From contig CM046298.1 in the NCBI GenBank assembly GCA_025267735.1, positions 26,543,866 through 26,607,865 on the forward strand: a stretch of 64,000 nucleotides of DNA, read 5' to 3'. Numbering within the stretch: position 1 is the first letter of the stretch; each line of letters begins with the position of its first letter. Shown piece by piece: positions 47,610 through 60,100 of the stretch. A model generated the notes under the pieces. It was not told the DNA's origin and searched no databases. It saw only the letters and a list, made by a program, of their open reading frames with translations. The position numbers and the translations under genes were made by a program. Source of the stretch: Mactra quadrangularis. Its lineage: Eukaryota; Mollusca; Bivalvia; Venerida; Mactridae.

Positions 47610-48186
47610 ATGGACGATAAAAGTGCTCAAGATGATATGTTAGAAGCAGATTTAGGCCTAGGAGATGGTCTTAAGCCTGGCGCGCTTCCAATATCAACAT
47701 CTCAGTCAGATTCGCAGAATTTCGACCATTTGTTTTCTAAAGTAGCCGAGAATTCGGATGAAGCATGTAACTTCGGACACAATTGTTCTGATGATGATTC
47801 TGATGATGATTTTGAGTTAACATTGATGCCAATACGTCAGATTCAGGCACTAAAGTCTCAGTATACAAAATTATTGCCAAAATCTCAGCCCAGGAGCTCA
47901 GAGGTCAATGTTGATAGTGAGGATAACCTGATATATGATGAAAGATACTTCGTCAGCAAAAAAGATTGTAACAGTTGCCATGGTTATGGTATTTGTGAGA
48001 ACAGCAGTGAGTGTGAGAAGTGCAATGAAAACTTTGAGAAATCTGCCTTTCCATCTTATGCTGATGTTCAGTATGGGACTTCTATCCGACAACAGAAAGA
48101 ATTGTTCAACCAACAAATTGAAGATCTTAGAAAAAAGATGAATGTCACTGTAGCTACACCAAAACCAATCAGCAAAGATTTAAATG
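47610..48186 (+). CDS. CCDC125: CCDC125-like exon 1
   Basis: Starts at ATG 47610 in CCGCTATGGAC; the open frame runs further upstream without another ATG. It codes for 192 residues plus one base (phase 1), ending AAATG|GTATTA. It holds the KPG signature (residues 10-24), an acidic run, and C120, C123, C129, C135 and C138. The uninterrupted frame continues only 23 bases past the donor. Confidence 0.85.
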
Positions 48187-51100
48187 GTATTATTATACGT
48201 CATTTGTAGCTAATACTTGGGCATTGTCTCACAGGGTAAGAAAAATGTGCAGCCTGTCCGAGACTCAAACCCAGGACCTCTTGCTTACAGGGCGAGTGCT
48301 CTCTCGACTGAGCTATCTGGCCGCTTACATATCCTACTTCCCATAATGTGAACAGGTAAGTACAGTGACATACTCCCCTACAAACTGGAAATTCGTCTCG
48401 AACCTGGAGAACTCCAGGCCATTTTAAGGAGCAGTCAGTTTGTTACAAGCGTTTCTCAACTGACTAAGTAATTAAGTCACGGTCCCATGTTGGGCACCAA
48501 ATCTCACAGACACAGGGAAAGAAAAATATGCAGCCTGACCGGGAATTGAACCCAGGACCCCTCGCTTACAGGGCGAGTGCTCTCCCGACTGAGCTATCCG
48601 GCCGCTTACATATCCTTCTCCCCATAATGTGAACAGGTAATTACCGTGACAATTTATCGGCTGTATTTGGTCACTAACAGTATTTGCCCAAGTGCCAAAT
48701 ACTCAATGGCACTTACATGTGCAAATACATACAAAGCACACCAAACATGGATGTCCTGCAATAATCTTTTTATTACTCAAAAACATCTTATCTTTTTTTT
48801 TACCAGACATTGTGTAATTGTTTTCTTTTTTTCAAATTATTAATATTCATTCATTCATGAGAAAAGCAAGATAGATTTTATGTATCTGTTGTCAGAGCAT
48901 TTTTTCACATGTGTGGGAGGGGCTGGGGACTTTACTTTATAGAACAATTGGGGAAATTTTATTGCAATATCATTAGATAGGGGAGTAAAAAATTAAAGGT
49001 CTGGGTTAGTCATTAAACACTTTGTTGGAAGCTCAGTAATATTTGATTTGGAAAAATGACTTACATGAACACAGCTTACATTTACTTATCTTTCAAAAAG
49101 GAAGTTGAAACATGATGACTTCTAGAGTAAAACCAGAGACATATCTATGTCTCTGGTAAAACTTGCAGGAAACCATCAGTGATAGAACATATACATATAG
49201 TATAAGGATTTTAGATGACAAAAATGCAAAAATGATAATTTTAATACCACTTTTCAGATCATGGTTTTCATTTATGCTGTGACATATCTAATAATCTATT
49301 TCAGGTCAGCAATATAAATCAAGGAAAAAGAATTCATGTGAAGAAATAGCCATGAAATTAGCTGAGACAATGCAGGTAACTATTTAATTACTAATACATT
49401 TATGTTGTATTATTATAGGATTATAACCTACTGAATCATGGAATTAACTTTAACTCTAGTTAAAAGTAACATACTTCATAATACTAAGCAGTGTTAGATT
49501 TAATTTTTCAGACCAACTTGCTCAGAAGGCAAGTTAAAGCTAACTTTAATTTGCCCTTGGTACCTTTTGGTTGCCCAAATAATTATATTATTTGTTGTTG
49601 TTTTTTACTGAATAAGCACTTATAATCTGCCAGTATTTAGAAACTTTGATATTTTAATTTCCTTTTTTATAAGAAACATTTTGTTTCTGCATTACAATAC
49701 TTGTTAACTTTGAATAAATAACTAGATTGAGAAGAACAAATACATAGCAATCAGTTAAAGAACAACAGACGAAACTCTCAAAAAATGACTTTTTATATAA
49801 AATTGGGTTTAAGTCCCCAAATTCTGACTTGCCTGGCAGAGCAGCTATTATTGAAATCAACTTGCCCTGTTGATTTTCAACTTTGCTGGGCAAGTGGGCA
49901 AGCGCTTATTTCTAACACTGCTAAGATAATTAAAGTTGTACATTGAATTCTCTACAGATTAATAATGGTGATCAAAACGAATCCTTATATTGTTATTGAC
50001 CAATTTTGATCAATTATTCAATATATTTTAACTATTCTATCATCATTAATATAAGTTATCGATGAGAATTGTGCAATGTTTGTATATTTAATGAATAGAG
50101 AACTAATGCTGCATTTTTAACTTTTTATGGATAAAACCTATTTTATTTCCTATAGCAGGGCCAGTAAAATCTTAAAATTGTTTACTTGTCCATTCTTGCC
50201 AATTGGTAAAAGTGATTTGTCTGTATTAACATAAAAGAGGAAAATTATTAAAAGATCCACTTGTCCGTACTTGCCTTTGGACAACACAAACAATATGAAC
50301 AATTGATTTTGCCAGTTCTGTATAGCAGGTCTAGAATTTTACAAAAATTGGACTTTCAATTTTTTAGCGAGTTGATTTTATTTCAAATCACTAGATCTAA
50401 ATGAAAAATTCTCACACATTTTTTTCTTCGAATTGTTACAGCATACTATTTAAGTAAGTATTCGTATATGCAATATAGAAGCAACTTAGTACAATTCATA
50501 GAACAAGGGCGTTATTGTGGAATAGGCAAAGAATATCCAACATGTTTTACTGTGAATCTTCAATTATATTAAAACATCGATCTAACTGACTTTTAAATGC
50601 CCACTTAAGCCTCATTTTTTGCAATGATTTCAACTTGCAAAATTTTGTGATTTAGAATTAAAAGTTACTCGCAATTTTCAAAATCCACTTGCATTTTTCA
50701 AGTATGCAAGCTTAAATTCAAGCCCTGTGTATAGTTTAAATTTATCTTGATTAACATGTATTGGATTTAAGAATACAGGTCTTCAGAATTGTCTGTGCAT
50801 TATAAGTATGATAACTATTATTAATAATAATGGTAGTGTCTGGTAAGATTACCATTGCTACCGTATGACATATGCAAATAACATTATCTGATTAATAGTA
50901 CCTTACCTGTGCACTCAATTTATTGATATACACATGTATACCTATTACAATGTATATCTGATTGATCATAATGATAGGACATAAACAAGATCAATTTACC
51001 TCCTGGTTTGAGGTATGGTTTAATGATTGAGGCAATGAGAACTTACTATATGTATTCACAAAGGCAAATCTAGCCGGGGGGGGGGGGGGGGGGTCAGGGG

Positions 51101-54100
51101 GGTCTGAACCCCCCCCCCCCCCTAGAATTTCCAAAATGTACCTGTCCATTTCTAGTTGTGTTTTTCTTGACTGTAAGTCATTTTTAAGTAGCATGAAGCA
51201 ATTTTCTGGTTGCTTAACATATATTTAATGGTAATGTAGGTTTTTTTTTATTATTATCTTGCATTATTCTGCAAAATCATTAAATGTGAATAATGTGGTT
51301 GTGGTTCGAAAGTTTGGAACCCCCACCCCCCTCTAGAAAATTTTTGGACCCCCCCCCCAGAAAAAATTCCTGGATCCGCCCCTGGTTCATTATGGTTATC
51401 ATGTAACTGTATACACCTGATGACTACAAGATTATTATGCATGTAGCAGGGCTCAAATCTAAGCTGGCATACTCGAAAAATGCGTGTGGAGTTTGAAAAT
51501 TGTGTGTAAATTTTAACTTCAAAATTTTCACAAGTTGAATTTGACGCCAAAATGTTACTGTCTACATAAATGAGGCTCCCATCAGCATTTAAACAGCCAG
51601 ATGGATTGATAACTAGTATTAATTAAAAAGTCACAGTAAAATCATGTTCGATATTCTTTGTCTATCCCACAGTAACAACTTTGTTCTATCTATAGTTGAA
51701 TATAGTACAGTATAACCTCTGCTAACGGCACCTCTAACGAGTGGCAACCTCCGACAAGCGGCATATTAGAATTACCCCCATCGATTTTGCACTATGATTT
51801 ACTACTAATGAACGACACCTCCGCAGAGCGGTAAACAGCCGTTGAGATAAATTCCCATTGCTATTCTTTACCTCTGTACAGCGACACTAAGTCTAGCAAG
51901 GTTAATATCAATAATCGATTATTATCAATGACCGGAAGATTTAAACAATAAACGATACCCTTAATCGTATAATACTACCCTAAAGTGTCATGTTGTTTAA
52001 TCATTTGACTAACAGGGGTTAATAAACAAGTGACATATGGTTTCCATGACACCAATGAACAGACCTAAGATGACTGATGAGGAACGCTTTGTTTGGTAGG
52101 CTGACATCATCAAGTAATAGTTGTACATGCGTCCAGCTAGTTGACGATAGTAAATGAAACTTATTTGTTATTGTACTTATTATAAAAAGCTTCAAAGGTT
52201 ATTTAAGGTTTAAGAGCCGAATCAGATATTAACTCCCGAAACGGTAACAGAAACAATTTCTCTAGTGTATTGCTTTCTTTTGTGTAAAACTAACCATCAT
52301 GCTAAGAACTTTTAGCGGTTATAATGACTAATTAAAAAACTTTGTAATCATATTAAAACTTTTTATACGCCCGAAGGGTCGTATTATGTTATGGCGCCAC
52401 TCGTCCGTCCGTCTGTCCGTCCGTCCGTCTGTCTGTCCGTCTGTCCGTCCGTCTTCCTTGTGCGGACAACTCCTCCCTCATTTCTTGGCCAATTTTCTTC
52501 AAACTCCCTCTGATGATAAACATTGATGTCTAGTTGTGCATAAAGTGGAGATAATTCAATTTTTTTCATTCAACTTTGAATTACTTCCCCTTTCATATAT
52601 CTCTATATATGCCATATGTTAATAAAGTCAAAATGGCAAACAATGAAAAACTTGTCCTGACAATTACTGAACCACCAATGTACCTAGGTTCACCAAATAT
52701 TATGTGAGGGTAGCCCTTGTGTCAAGGATATGCCCTATTGGTTTTGGGGCCCCTGGGTTAAAGGTCAAGGTCACAGGGGCATCATATTGAAAAACCTTGT
52801 CCGGACAATAACTCAACGACTGAACCTAGGTTCACAGAATTTTAAGTGAAGGTAGCCTTTGTGTCAAGGATGTTCCCTATTGGTTTTGGGGCCCCAGGTT
52901 CAAAGGTCAAGGTCACAGAGGCATCATATGGAAAAACTTTGTCCAGTCAATAACTGAACCACCAATGTACCTAGGTTCACCAAATTTTATTTGCGAGTAG
53001 CCCATGTATCAAGGGTATGCCTTGTTGGTTTTGGGGTCCCTGGGTTAAAGGTCAAGGTCACAGGGGCATCATATTGAAAACCTTGTCCGGGTAATAACTC
53101 AACAACGACTGAACCTAGGTTCACAAAATTTTAAGTGAAGGTAGCCTTTGTGTCAAGGATGTTCCCTATTGGTTTTGGGGCCCCAGGTTCAAAGGTCAAG
53201 GTCACAGAGGCATCATATGGAAAAACTTTGTCCAGTCAATAACTGAACCACCAATGTACCTAGGTTCACCAAATTTTATTTGCGAGTAGCCCATGTATCA
53301 AGGGTATGCCTTGTTGGTTTTGGGGTCCCTGGGTCAAAGGTCAAGGTCACAGGGGCATCATATTGAAAACCTTGTCCGGGTAATTACTCAACAACGGCTG
53401 TACCTAGGTTCACAAAATTTCATGTGAAGGTAGCCCTTGTGTCAAGGATGTGACCTACGTGTTCAAAGGTCAAGGTCACAGAGGCATCATATGGAAAAAC
53501 TTTGTCCAGTCAATAACTGAACCACCAATGTACCTAGGTTCACCAAATTTTATTTGCGAGTAGCCCATGTATCAAGGGTATGCCTTGTTGGTTTTGGGGT
53601 CCCTGGGTCAAAGGTCAAGGTCACAGGGGCATCATATGGAGAAACATTGTCAGGACAATAACTAAACAATGTTTGTACCTAGGTTAACCAAATTTTATGT
53701 GGATCAGCCCATTTGTCATGGAGTAATTAGTTGATAGCTCTTTGGTAGCGGATGTTCCCTTTTGATTTGGAGACCCTAGAGTCTTAAGTCAAAGTCACTG
53801 GGACTTACTTTATATTGAAAATTTTCCGGACAATAACTCGATAATGATTGTACCTGTGTTCACCAAATTTTATTTAAGGTTAGTCTAAATGTCTAGCATA
53901 TGCCCCTTTGGTTTTAGGCCCCTGGGTCAAAGGTCAAAGTCATAAGGAAATCATGAGGAAAAACCTTGTCCAATAACCAACTTTATCTTATATCTCCAAA
54001 TTTTATGTACCAATACTCTTTGGGTCAAAGGTGAGAACTTATGGTTCTGAGGCCCCAGGGCAAGGAAAAACTTTGCGCCGGTGATAACCTAGGTTCTCAA

Positions 54101-57100
54101 AATCTTTGCTTTGGATAGCCCTCCAGTCAAGGATGGGACTTATTCTGATATCCAGGGGTCATTTATCAAGGTCACAAGGACTTCATATGAGATAGAACAC
54201 AGCAAGGACTGCTCTCGGGCGTATAATGCCCCGCCCAGCGGAGCTCTTGTTACTTTTGTCGATCATCGCCCGCTCATAACTGTATTTACATTACGGAACA
54301 GATAACGGCCAGTTTTCCGTACTGAAAACGACCGTTTTTTCGAGATCGGTAGAAAAAGTCTACCTCTGCAGAGCGGCACCTCTGCAGAGCGGCACTTTTT
54401 TCAAACTCCGCTCTGCAGAGGTTACACTGTACTATGTTGTTTTTATATCGCATGTATGAATAGTAATTATGTATGCTATTAAAATTTTGACCAAAAAAAT
54501 TGATTTTTTTCATTTTGGGTGTTGAAATAAAATCAACTCACAAAAAGTCCAATTTTTTGTTAAATTGGATCCCTGATGTAGTCTTACATGTAAATATCTG
54601 ATATCTTATAATTTATATTGGGTTAGATCTTTAAAATAAGGTCTAGGCAACTGTAATTGGACAGACTGTTACATAATTCAATGAGATAGACCTGTACGTA
54701 GTCAATTTTGTCAAACTTTACATCTTAACTTAACTATATTGGTGTTCGAACTATTTTTTTTAGCCAGATTTTTCAACGAAAAAATTCGTCTTATAGTTTG
54801 GCGAAACCTAGGCGGGCGGTCAGGTGACTTGTGTCATTAACAATTGCGTTAAAGTTTTACTTTACCAAATATTTCTGCCATTTATTGTCAGATCTTTATG
54901 AAACTTCATACATTGATAACTTACTATGTGATGAACAGAATTAGACAGTAACCACAATGCTACCTGCCTTTATCATGGATTATTTTCCTTTGTAATTTTT
55001 GCGTTAAAGTTTTTAAATCCGGCTTTAATGTGGTTTCCACATTACATTTCTTGTTATTTTATTACTTCAGGAAGTAGAAGATTTAAAAGCTGAATTAGAG
55101 GCTTGTGAACAAAAACTGGATTCAAAATATAAAGCAATAGATATACTGAGGAAACAGGTTAGTTTGTGTGTCGCCTTAAAAGGCAACATACAGTACCCAC
55201 CAAAAGTTTGGAGACAAAAGAAATTTACTATAATTCTTGATTTTTTATTATTATTTAATTCTTAATTATTTTTGCTGATTCATTATTTGTGATATACATT
55301 GTACATGTATATTTAAGTACAGTTTTTGATAAAATAAAAACAAATTTTATTATTGCTATGCATTTTTAAGATTCAGCATCTGACACCCTAAAACCTCCAT
55401 AACCATGTTTATTGTAATTATTTCCAATAACATACCTTTTACGCTATTTTTGTAATCTCATTTAAAATTAAAATGATAACCAAAAGGTAATGCGTAGCTA
55501 CAAAGCATTTCATAATAAACGGTCATCAAATTTTAGATAAAAGCTATTCATAAGGCCTACAATCTGAAAATGTCTCCAAACTTTTGGTGGGTACTGTATA
55601 GGTGTTACTTTAGTTGGCAGCAGCAGTGGCATCCCCTGCTTGTTCGGCCAGAGCATAAGTTCATTACTATGCTAGCTACTGACATGAGAAAACACAAGTG
55701 GGTAGATCTCATAGAAGAGAAATGCTGTGAACAAGAAACATCCCTTCTGTCAGGCAACACATGTGGCTGGCAAAAGTTCTAGTTTTATAATGAATAATAT
55801 TATAATTTAAAGTTTGTATTTCCGAAAAAAAATATTTTTATTTTCAAAATTGTCTCCCATGAACTTAAAATTTTACTCCAAAATTTGTATGTTCCTTATC
55901 ATCAATCACATCTCATGTGACAAATACTTACTTAGTCGAGCATGCTGTCTCTACTGACAGCTTTTGGTTTTTTTAGGTTGTTTTATGGTGTCCAGCGCAC
56001 CTAACCTAGCTTTCTTGGACCCTTGATAATAACCAGTACTCAACTACCCTTCCACAAGGCCAGAAACTTCTCCATATTATCTAATCAATGGAGGAAAATT
56101 GACAATATTGTCAAATTTTCATGGAAGGGTATAACCTCCCAGGGTGGGATTTGAACCTGTTACCCCTTTGGGACACAAGATTCCACACCCTTGGCGCACT
56201 ACAAACTGTGCTATCGACCCAGGTTGATTACTTTTAATTGGATCTAGAAATTGATGTGTTGTTTGTTATTTTTTGCCAGCATTCTGTTTAAGGTGTAGTA
56301 GAATAAATTAGTATGAATAGTAACTTATAACCTGTGGTCCTTGAATGATACTTAATAATTAAAACCTCTTTAGCTTCTAGTTCTTTAAAAAAATCAGTGC
56401 TTTGATTTATTTTAGTGTGTTTGTTGTTATATGTAAAAAACAATTTTTCATATTTTCTCTTTCAGGCAGAAGAAGCCCAAAGTCAGCTAAAATTCACTGA
56501 GAAAACATCAAAAGAAAATACAATAAAATTATCTCAGGTAAGAAAATAAGAGAACTTGGATAAATTCACTTGTTTCATAAAGTTGTTTAATACAAAAGGC
56601 TATCAGTTGTATTTTCGTATGAGGGATAAGCTACACTAGTGAAATGATGGGTTGTTAGAACAGAAAAAAAATGTTCCCTAACTTTTAGACTGAAATAACC
56701 TACCTGATTTTAATATTTATGTATTTGACTTGTTCTTCTTAGACAGTGCTTTCATTTAGGCTTATTTTTGTGCGTTTAGAAGATACATTCATATGTGTCA
56801 CTCATGTTCATCTACTCATTTGTAATACATCATCAATTTCAAGTAAAAAATCACTTATTTAATACTCATTGCCTGTATAAACTTTAGCAGCTGTTATGCT
56901 ATTTTACTGCTTAATCAGACTTTCATGCCGAGTTAATGTTTGCTACAAATGATCATTAACAGTTAAAAGATCTGATTTTAATTTCAAATTGACTATGCTT
57001 TATCATGCTTGTATAATTTATCTATTCCCTTATAATGACAAAAATATTGGTGAAACCAACTAAGGCCATGCCAAATTGGAATTCTGTTAAGCGTAAACTC

Positions 57101-60100
57101 CAATTCGACAAATCTAGGTACCTATTCACAAAAACCGAAAACGAAAACACAAATATTTTTATGACAAAAAAAAAATACAAGGCATTTTATATGTATTTTT
57201 TTTCAATGGAATAATATCCTCATAATATGAAACAATGGTCTGAATTTAATATAAAATGACTAGTGTTTTTTTTCAAGTAAAATATAATATATTGTATTAA
57301 TGTCACGTTTATGATAAATTGCTAACGATGAATAACGTCATTGCCGAACACAATATTCCCTGATTTAAAACTGTTGTATCAAATTCCAGAACATTGGAAT
57401 CATTTTGCCAACAATTTAGTTTTTTATTTTGGTCGAGGACTCTAAAACCTATGCACATGCAGACGCTTAATAAAATTCCGATATGGCATAGCCTAATCAT
57501 TTCTTACATGTATTTTGATTCATACAAAAACAGAATAGTAAGCAACAAACACATTTATATTTATCTAATGCATCATCTTGAGATGGAATTTTGAGTTTAG
57601 GAAAAATATCATGGAAAAGTCATTTTATAATTGTTATAATAAAAGTGTGTTGATATGCTTTTTAGAGACCTATTAAATATAGCTATGGAATCCCTGATTT
57701 TATCATGGGACCACTTTTTAACTCTTTCTACAAGTGTGAGTCGCAGGGACTTCCAAATTTCAAGCAAGATTTAAAACCCTGAGTTTTGTTGTAATTAATC
57801 TAAAACAACGAAGGCATTTACATATTGCTAGATATTATAGTAGTGTTTCCTTCATGCATTTAATTAATTATGATACAAATAGCATGGTTTGAACGATACT
57901 AATATACCTGTTTACCTGCATTAGTTGATTAAATAATATTCTGCCATGATCTTATATATTGATAATATTTTTGTGGTCATTGCTCCGCAAGCTTAAGTTT
58001 AGATTTGGTTAGGGCAACTCTTACTAAAATTGTGATCATAAATTATGTATCTTTATGAATATGTATGGGAATGAAAAAAGTAGTTACATATCTTGTACAG
58101 TACATGTATATTAAGATAAGTGAAGAAAGCAATAGTCCAACTGGGTGGATATATCTGGTCTGATAGTGCTTTTCTTCTTTATTTTAACTCCCATGCATGG
58201 CCATTATATTCAGAATTAAATGTTTACCATAATAAAAGATGACGAGATGAAATAAAGACCACAAGGTTATTTGCAAAGACAGTTTATCATTAGGGCTGTC
58301 ACAATACGCTTCTTCACGATACACCAGAAGTGTATTGCGATATATTGCAATACGTTAGCACCGTATCGCGATACATACCAGTGATACCACAATATATTGT
58401 GGGTTTTTAGGTTTGTTATGCTATTGAACAGAAACATTGCAAATCTTACATGCAGCGTCTGATAGAGTCTAGCTTCTTGAAGTCTATATGGTAATTTAGG
58501 ACTGTGATATATGCTGTACTACCAATCAAACGAGTCCCATTCAGTTAAAATGCTTGTAACTTAAGCTTAGATTGAATAAAAGATGGAAAAACTGATGCTT
58601 TGCTACTTACATTTTGGGAAGGGAAACATTTTCCAATGAAATAAAAAAGTCACCAAATGATGGTAGGTTAAATTTGTATTGCGGTACGTATTGCTGCAGC
58701 TGTGTATTGCAATATACTGGTATACTGGTATATCGTGAGAGCCCTATATATCATGATTTCTATATATTATCTTGAATTATGAATTATAGTGTTATTGAGC
58801 CAGTTACCTGATATATGCATTAAGTAATGAGGAATATTCAACATGTATTGCTAATGAACTAACCAGCTTAGCTTGGCTATGTATTTATTTTCTCTCCCAT
58901 ATGTTTAATGTAACAGTCTTTCTCTTATATAAAATGTTTTGATTATTTTGCATGTTGTTGCATGGTTACTCAGGAAATCCTTGATTTACAATACAACTTA
59001 GAATGTAAAGACACAACTTTGATGGATACACAGCAGATATGGGCATGTAGATATGACTCGTAAGTATTTGATACACTTCAAATATATTTACATATACATG
59101 TATATACCTTGTATACTTTTATATAATCATATACAGGGGCGGATCCAGGATTTTTTTCTAGGGGGCCGAACTTTTTCTAGGGGGGGTCCAAACTTTTGAA
59201 CCACATTATACACATATTGCTGAATATAAATAATAAAAAGTACATAACCATTAAATCTATGTTAAGCACCCAGAAAAACTTAATGCTACTTAAAAATGAC
59301 TTACAGTCAAGAAATATACTAATGGACAGGTACATTTTGGAAATTCCAGGGGGAGTCCAGACCCCCCTGAGCCCCCCCCCCCCCCCCTAGATCCGCCTCT
59401 GATATACTACACCAGTCTACAAATTTAAGATATAAAAGTGGTTACAGGTCATTTTAGCAGGTAGAACTAGGTCTTGCTTATAGAAATTTGGTTGCCCAAA
59501 TGAAGCTCTTGGTTGCCCCAACTAGAAATTGGTTGTCCCGGGCAACCAGACAAAAGAAGTCACTTACTCTGTATTCACTAGAAGTGTAATGTCCTTCACT
59601 ATAACAATAAACATTCTTTGATTAGACAATAAGGCTGCAATTATTTACTGGAAAGTTGATTCGATGCGATTGGATTTTTACCATTCGATTTATTGGATAA
59701 TAGTTCATTCAAAGTGTACATTAAAACATTCATTTGAGCTTACAACTAACTAATATTGATTATAAAAGTGTTAGTAAATTTTCAACATTAATTCAGAACA
59801 AGATCAATAAGCAAATGAATTTTCATGCTGATTTATTTTCTTTCAACCTGGGTCGATAGCGCAGTTGGCAGCGTGCCGGGATTTGGATACCCGTGCCCCA
59901 GGGGGTGAGGGTTTGAATCCCACCTGGGGAGGTTATACCCTTCAATGAAAATTTGACAAAAATGTCGATTTTCCTCCATTGATTAGATAATATGGAGAAG
60001 TTTCCGGCCTTGTGGAAGGGTAGGTGAGTACTGGTTATAGACAAAGGTCCAGGAAAGCTAGGTTAGGTGCGCTGGACGCCCTAAAATGACCTAAAATTGT

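Larger units (their letters stand above)
51447..54575 (-). repeat. hAT-like MITE split by a pogo-like element
   Basis: Left piece 51447-51707 starts CAGGGCTCAAATCTAAGC with GCATACTCGAAAAATGC. Right piece 54430-54575 has AAATAAAATCAACTC, AAAGTCCAATTTTTTG and ends TTGGATCCCTG. Both match 50326-50727 in reverse orientation. ATGTAG lies on each side (51441-51446, 54576-54581). It is the outer layer of a three-level nest. Confidence 0.7.

Noticed and set aside
48247..48607. Two tRNA-Thr-like sequences on the minus strand as functional tRNA genes
   Set aside because: Base 33 is C, acceptor stems pair poorly, and both are embedded in a repeated SINE body.
55570..55782. 70-codon frame after the mariner-like MITE in intron 3
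   Set aside because: It begins inside the MITE terminus and shows no family motif; no splice acceptor links it to the gene frame.
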